A DNA stretch of 64,000 nucleotides. Origin: Sphingomonas sp. EC-HK361. Lineage in GTDB: Bacteria > Pseudomonadota > Alphaproteobacteria > Sphingomonadales > Sphingomonadaceae. The notes below the pieces were generated by a model, which worked only from the letters and a program-made list of their open reading frames with translations, was not told the origin of the DNA and ran no database searches. The stretch covers positions 1,699,058 through 1,763,057 of the forward strand of contig NZ_LR701494.1 of the NCBI RefSeq assembly GCF_902498785.1, given 5' to 3'. The position numbers were made by a program, and so were the translations under genes. Of this stretch, positions 60,367 to 64,000 are shown piece after piece (the first letter of the stretch is position 1; every line of letters starts with the position of its first letter).

Positions 60367-60507
60367 GTCGTATCTGCTCCTTGTTCGGCACCGGATGCAA
60401 GCCCCGCCCGCAGGGCCGCTCCGCACCGACGTGCGGCTTGAACGCGCGGCCACAAGACGTGATCCGCGCTTTGGGAGTGCCCGATACCCGCTCGCCGCCG
60501 CCGCGGG

Positions 60508-60528
60508 GATAGGACAAAATGTCCTATC
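60508..60528. promoter_or_regulatory. Perfect 9+9 palindrome upstream of cyoA (operator candidate)
   Basis: GATAGGACA-AAA-TGTCCTATC is a perfect inverted repeat with a three-base centre, ending 33 bases before the cyoA start and lying in the 195-base gap shared with the MHS transporter gene. It has the size and symmetry of a dimeric-repressor site. It is not the TTGAT-N4-ATCAA Fnr motif. Confidence 0.6.
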
Positions 60529-60561
60529 GTTCGCACGCGCAGCAAAGCCTAGTGGGCGCGC

Positions 60562-61692
60562 ATGATGCGGTCCCACCCTTTCCGTTTCGTCATGGCACTG
60601 GCCGGAGTCGCGATGCTGTCCGGCTGCGACATGGTCGTGATGAACCCCAGCGGCGACGTCGCACGCCAGCAGGCGAATCTCGTCCTGATCTCGACCGGCC
60701 TCATGCTGCTCATCATCGTTCCGGTGATGGCGTTGACCGTGCTGTTCGCGTGGAAATACCGCGCGTCGAACGAGGAAGCGAAATACGAGCCGAACTGGGA
60801 TCACTCGACCGGGCTGGAGCTCATCATCTGGTCGGCGCCGCTGCTCATCGTCATCGCGCTCGGCGCGCTGACATGGGTCAGCACCCATCTGCTCGATCCC
60901 TATCGCCCGCTGCAGCAGATCGCGCGCGGCACGCCGGTGAACAAGGCCGACAAGCCGCTGGAAATCCAGGTCGTTGCGCTCGACTGGAAATGGCTGTTCA
61001 TCTACCCCGAACAGGGCATCGCGACGGTCAACCAGCTTGCGCTGCCGTTAAACCGTCAGGTCCGTTTCCGGCTCAGCTCCAGCTCGGTGATGAACGCCTT
61101 CTACGTGCCGGCGCTGGCGGGTATGATCTACACCATGCCCGGCATGGAGACGAAGCTCCACGCGGTCCTCAACAAGCCCGGCACCTTCGACGGCTTCTCG
61201 TCCAACTACAGCGGCGCGGGCTTCTCCGACATGCACTTCAAGGTCAGCGGGCTCGACCAGGCGGGGTTCGACCGCTGGGTGGCGAGCGCGCGCTCGACGG
61301 GCAAGACGCTCGACACCGCGACCTATCTGCAGCTCGAAAAGCCAAGCGAGAAGGTCCCGCCGATGGGCTTCACGTCGGTCGCGCCGGGTCTTTTCGACAA
61401 GGTGGTGAACCAGTGCGTCCGTCCCGGCACGCCCTGCATGGCCGACACGATGCGCCGCGACATGCAGCAGCCCGGTGCCGTGCTGGAGCATGTCCCGACA
61501 AACGAAAGCCAGAAACCGAAGGCGAAGGGCGCCTTCCAGAAATCACCCGAAGAGATCGCGCCGGTGAAGCGACGCGGCTCGGACGGGCGCGGCCAGGCAC
61601 CCGGCACCGGGCAGCCCGGCACCCCCGCCAACCAGAACATGACCCTGAACATCCAGCGGCCCGGCACCTCCGCCGTCCTCGCAAAGGCCTGA
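60562..61692 (+). CDS. cyoA: Quinol oxidase subunit II (CyoA)
   Basis: 376 residues. A lipobox LSGC (Cys22), two membrane helices ([41 protein letters not shown]) and a cupredoxin domain without copper ligands, with [20 protein letters not shown]; absence of the CuA Cys and His marks the quinol type. A 60-residue C-terminal tail rich in Gly, Pro and Gln extends beyond the domain. First gene of the cyo operon. Confidence 0.95.
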   Translation: MMRSHPFRFVMALAGVAMLSGCDMVVMNPSGDVARQQANLVLISTGLMLLIIVPVMALTVLFAWKYRASNEEAKYEPNWDHSTGLELIIWSAPLLIVIALGALTWVSTHLLDPYRPLQQIARGTPVNKADKPLEIQVVALDWKWLFIYPEQGIATVNQLALPLNRQVRFRLSSSSVMNAFYVPALAGMIYTMPGMETKLHAVLNKPGTFDGFSSNYSGAGFSDMHFKVSGLDQAGFDRWVASARSTGKTLDTATYLQLEKPSEKVPPMGFTSVAPGLFDKVVNQCVRPGTPCMADTMRRDMQQPGAVLEHVPTNESQKPKAKGAFQKSPEEIAPVKRRGSDGRGQAPGTGQPGTPANQNMTLNIQRPGTSAVLAKA

Positions 61693-61696
61693 TCCG

Positions 61697-63697
61697 ATGT
61701 CCGAAACCCTCACCCGCCTGATCTTCGGCCGCCTCAGCCTGGAATCGCTGCCGCTGCACGAACCGATCGTCGTCGGCACGTTCGTCGCGGTCGCGATCGG
61801 CGGCGTCGCGCTGCTCGGCGCGCTCACCTATTTCAGGGTCTGGGGCTATCTCTGGAAGGAGTGGTTCACCAGCGTCGATCACAAGAAGATCGGCGTGATG
61901 TACATTGTGCTCGGCATCGTCATGCTGCTGCGCGGCTTCGCGGACGCGATCATGATGCGCGGGCAGCAGGCGATCGCGTTCGGATCGAACGAGGGGTATC
62001 TGAACGCGCATCATTACGATCAGGTGTTCACCGCGCACGGCGTGATCATGATCTTCTTCGTCGCGATGCCGCTCGTCACCGGCCTGATGAACTATGTCGT
62101 GCCGCTCCAGATCGGCGCGCGCGACGTGAGCTTTCCGTTTCTCAACAATTTCAGCTTCTGGATGACGACCGCGGGCGCGATGCTGGTGATGGCGAGCCTG
62201 TTCATCGGCGAGTTCGCGCGCACCGGCTGGCTCGCGATGGCGCCGCTCTCCGGGCTCGATTACTCGCCCGATGTCGGGGTCGATTACTATATCTGGGCCT
62301 TGCAGATCGCCGGCGTCGGCACGCTCCTCTCCGGCGTCAACCTGGTTGCGACCATCATCAAGATGCGCGCGCCGGGCATGGGGCTGATGCAGATGCCGAT
62401 CTTCACCTGGTCGGCGCTGACCACCAACATCCTGATCGTCGCCGCCTTCCCGATCCTCACCGCGGTCCTCGCGCTCTTGAGCCTCGACCGGTATGTCGGC
62501 ACGAACTTCTTCACCAACACGCTTGGTGGCAATCCGATGATGTATACAAACCTCATCTGGATCTGGGGCCATCCCGAAGTCTACATTCTGATCCTGCCCG
62601 CCTTCGGCGTCTTCAGCGAGATCACGTCGACGTTCAGTGGCAAGCGGCTCTTCGGCTATACCTCGATGGTCTACGCGCTGCTCGTCATCACGATCCTGTC
62701 GTATCTCGTGTGGCTCCACCATTTCTTCACGATGGGGTCGGGGGCGAGCGTCAACTCGTTCTTCGGCATCACGACGATGATCATCTCGATCCCGACAGGG
62801 GCGAAGATCTTCAACTGGCTGTTCACCATGTATCGCGGGCGCATCCGCTTCGAACTGCCGATGATGTGGACGGTCGCGTTCATGGTGACCTTCACGGTGG
62901 GCGGGATGACGGGCGTGCTGCTCGCGGTGCCGTCCGCCGACTTCGTGCTGCACAACTCGCTGTTCCTGGTCGCGCACTTCCACAACGTCATCATCGGTGG
63001 TGTGCTGTTCGGAATGTTCGCCGGCATCAACTACTGGTTCCCCAAGGCGTTCGGCTACAAGCTCGATCGCAAATGGGGGCTGGTGAGCTTCTGGTGCTGG
63101 GTCGTCGGCTTCTGGGTCGCCTTCACCCCGCTCTACGTGCTTGGGTTGATGGGCATCACCCGCCGCCTGCGCCACTTCGACGACCCGAGCTTGCAGATCT
63201 GGTTTGTGATCGCGGCGATCGGTGCGGCGATCATCGCGGTCGGCATCGCCGCGTTCCTGATGCAGCTCTACGTCTCGTTCAAGAACCGCGAGGCGCTGCG
63301 CGACATGACGGGCGATCCGTGGAACGGGCGCACGCTGGAATGGGCGACCTCGTCGCCGCCGCCGGAATATAATTTCGCGTTCACCCCCGTCGTCCACGAT
63401 CTGGACGCGTGGTACGACATGAAGGACTGCGCCTATCAGCGCCCGGTCGAGGGGTTCCGGCCGATCCACATGCCAAAGAACACCGAAGCGGGGCTGGTCA
63501 TCGCCGGCGCGAGTCTGGTCGGCGGCTTCGGCATGATCTGGTATATCTGGTGGATGGCGGCGATCGGTTTTCTCGGCGCGGTCGGCTACGCGATCTATCA
63601 CAGCTTCAACTACGACCGCGATTTCCACATCCCGGTGGAAAAGGTGATCGAAACCGAAAGCGCCCGCACCCGCCTCCTCGCGAATGCAGGAGCCTGA
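61697..63697 (+). CDS. cyoB: Quinol oxidase subunit I (CyoB)
   Basis: A 666-residue heme-copper oxidase with about 15 helices. Heme and Cu ligands are seen in [29 protein letters not shown] (with the His-Tyr pair), WLHHFFTMG and [11 protein letters not shown]. Catalyses quinol oxidation with proton pumping. Four bases follow cyoA. Confidence 0.97.
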   Translation: MSETLTRLIFGRLSLESLPLHEPIVVGTFVAVAIGGVALLGALTYFRVWGYLWKEWFTSVDHKKIGVMYIVLGIVMLLRGFADAIMMRGQQAIAFGSNEGYLNAHHYDQVFTAHGVIMIFFVAMPLVTGLMNYVVPLQIGARDVSFPFLNNFSFWMTTAGAMLVMASLFIGEFARTGWLAMAPLSGLDYSPDVGVDYYIWALQIAGVGTLLSGVNLVATIIKMRAPGMGLMQMPIFTWSALTTNILIVAAFPILTAVLALLSLDRYVGTNFFTNTLGGNPMMYTNLIWIWGHPEVYILILPAFGVFSEITSTFSGKRLFGYTSMVYALLVITILSYLVWLHHFFTMGSGASVNSFFGITTMIISIPTGAKIFNWLFTMYRGRIRFELPMMWTVAFMVTFTVGGMTGVLLAVPSADFVLHNSLFLVAHFHNVIIGGVLFGMFAGINYWFPKAFGYKLDRKWGLVSFWCWVVGFWVAFTPLYVLGLMGITRRLRHFDDPSLQIWFVIAAIGAAIIAVGIAAFLMQLYVSFKNREALRDMTGDPWNGRTLEWATSSPPPEYNFAFTPVVHDLDAWYDMKDCAYQRPVEGFRPIHMPKNTEAGLVIAGASLVGGFGMIWYIWWMAAIGFLGAVGYAIYHSFNYDRDFHIPVEKVIETESARTRLLANAGA

Positions 63698-63700
63698 CGC

Positions 63701-64000
63701 GTGAACACGACGGCTGCACCCAACGAGCCGGCTATGACCGAAGCCTTCCCCAAGGTTTTCCATCTGTCCGACGAGCACGATCACGCCCCCGGCGGGAGCA
63801 CGATGATCGGCTTCTGGATGTATCTGATGAGCGACTGCCTCATCTTCGCGATGCTCTTCGCATGCTGGGGGGTCTACGGCGCCAGCTATGCCGGCGGTCC
63901 GCGCCCGTCGGAGATTTTCGAGCTGCCGCTCGTCGCGCTCAACACCGCGATGCTGCTGTTCTCGTCGATCACCTACGGCTTTGCGATGCTGGCGACGCAG
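63701..64000 (+). CDS. cyoC: Quinol oxidase subunit III (CyoC), N-terminal part
   Basis: The first 100 residues; the gene runs past the window end. GTG at 63701 is three bases after the cyoB stop; ATG at 63734 is an alternative. STMIGFWMYLMSDCLIFAMLFACWGVY is the subunit III first helix with the conserved LMSD. Completes cyoABC. Confidence 0.93.
   Translation, partial: MNTTAAPNEPAMTEAFPKVFHLSDEHDHAPGGSTMIGFWMYLMSDCLIFAMLFACWGVYGASYAGGPRPSEIFELPLVALNTAMLLFSSITYGFAMLATQ

Noticed and set aside
61370-63784. An 804-codon open frame antisense to cyoA/cyoB
   Set aside because: Composition (runs of Arg, Asp, His, Glu) is that of a GC-driven shadow frame, and the opposite strand encodes unmistakable oxidase subunits.

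Overview
The window reads as a stretch of ordinary chromosome from a GC-rich alphaproteobacterium, most likely Sphingomonas or a close relative in the Sphingomonadaceae. The support is the gene content and order (Tim44-like/MltA/Smr next to secB; rpmH-rnpA-yidD-yidC-engB; mutM/ubiE/ubiB; CarD next to FdxA), the many DUF and small-membrane-protein genes typical of that family, and several classes of GC-rich palindromic repeats that are common in sphingomonad genomes. There is no phage, plasmid backbone, transposase, rRNA operon or CRISPR array. One tRNA gene (Leu, CAA) is present.

Layout. 1-1944: end of an EmrA/EmrB-type drug exporter. 2081-6716 (minus): DUF3576 lipoprotein, leuS, lptE, holA. 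6900-12648: an exported beta-rich protein, a ThiE/TenI-like protein, YggS, a HAD phosphatase, an exported methyltransferase, CysQ and a cytochrome P450. 12799-15113: a small accessory patch with a MarR-like regulator, small membrane proteins, a membrane-anchored LuxR-type HTH protein and the 3-prime remnant of a surface-protein gene. 15156-25823: TauE/SafE exporter with its TIGR02186 partner, HerA-like ATPase, M23 peptidase, SUV3-like helicase, S4 protein, FdxA, CarD and two DUF2807 proteins. 25828-28581 (minus): ribA, xth, lolA, preceded by tRNA-Leu. 29097-32085: small lipoprotein, L,D-transpeptidase-like protein, Rap1a/Tai-like protein, YifB. 32199-35819: PGPGW protein, rpmH, rnpA, yidD, yidC, engB and a 47-residue membrane peptide. 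35887-40121: SOUL, GST, DapE, GGDEF/EAL. 40166-48937: Smr, MltA, Tim44, secB, murJ, trpS, dnaA, rpsT, mutM. 48994-54305: ubiE, ubiB and a sulfate-assimilation operon (cysI, DUF934, cysH). 54455-58982: cupin, dnaB, UPF0262, GH25-like, cdd, Crp/Fnr regulator. 59047-64000: MHS-type transporter and the start of a cyoABC quinol oxidase operon.

Many genes are tightly coupled by ATGA/GTGA/TAATG overlaps (leuS-lptE-holA, yggS-HAD, TauE-TIGR02186, helicase-S4, rnpA-yidD, cysI-DUF934-cysH, GH25-cdd, xth-ribA). Gene products cover translation (LeuS, TrpS, S20, L34, RNase P), replication (DnaA, DnaB, HolA), envelope assembly (LptE, LolA, YidC, SecB, MurJ, MltA), ubiquinone synthesis and respiration (UbiE, UbiB, Cyo) and sulfur metabolism (CysI, CysH, CysQ, TauE).

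The most unusual features are palindromic repeats inside protein genes. A 109-bp three-stem element is read in frame within leuS, a second copy supplies the Shine-Dalgarno sequence of ubiB, and an unrelated palindrome is read in frame within cysI. Other points are an rnpA reading frame with no ATG/GTG/TTG start that stays open across rpmH, an apparent one-base frameshift at the 3-prime end of ubiB, a GH25 protein that has lost its catalytic acids, and a perfect 9+9 bp palindrome just ahead of cyoA.
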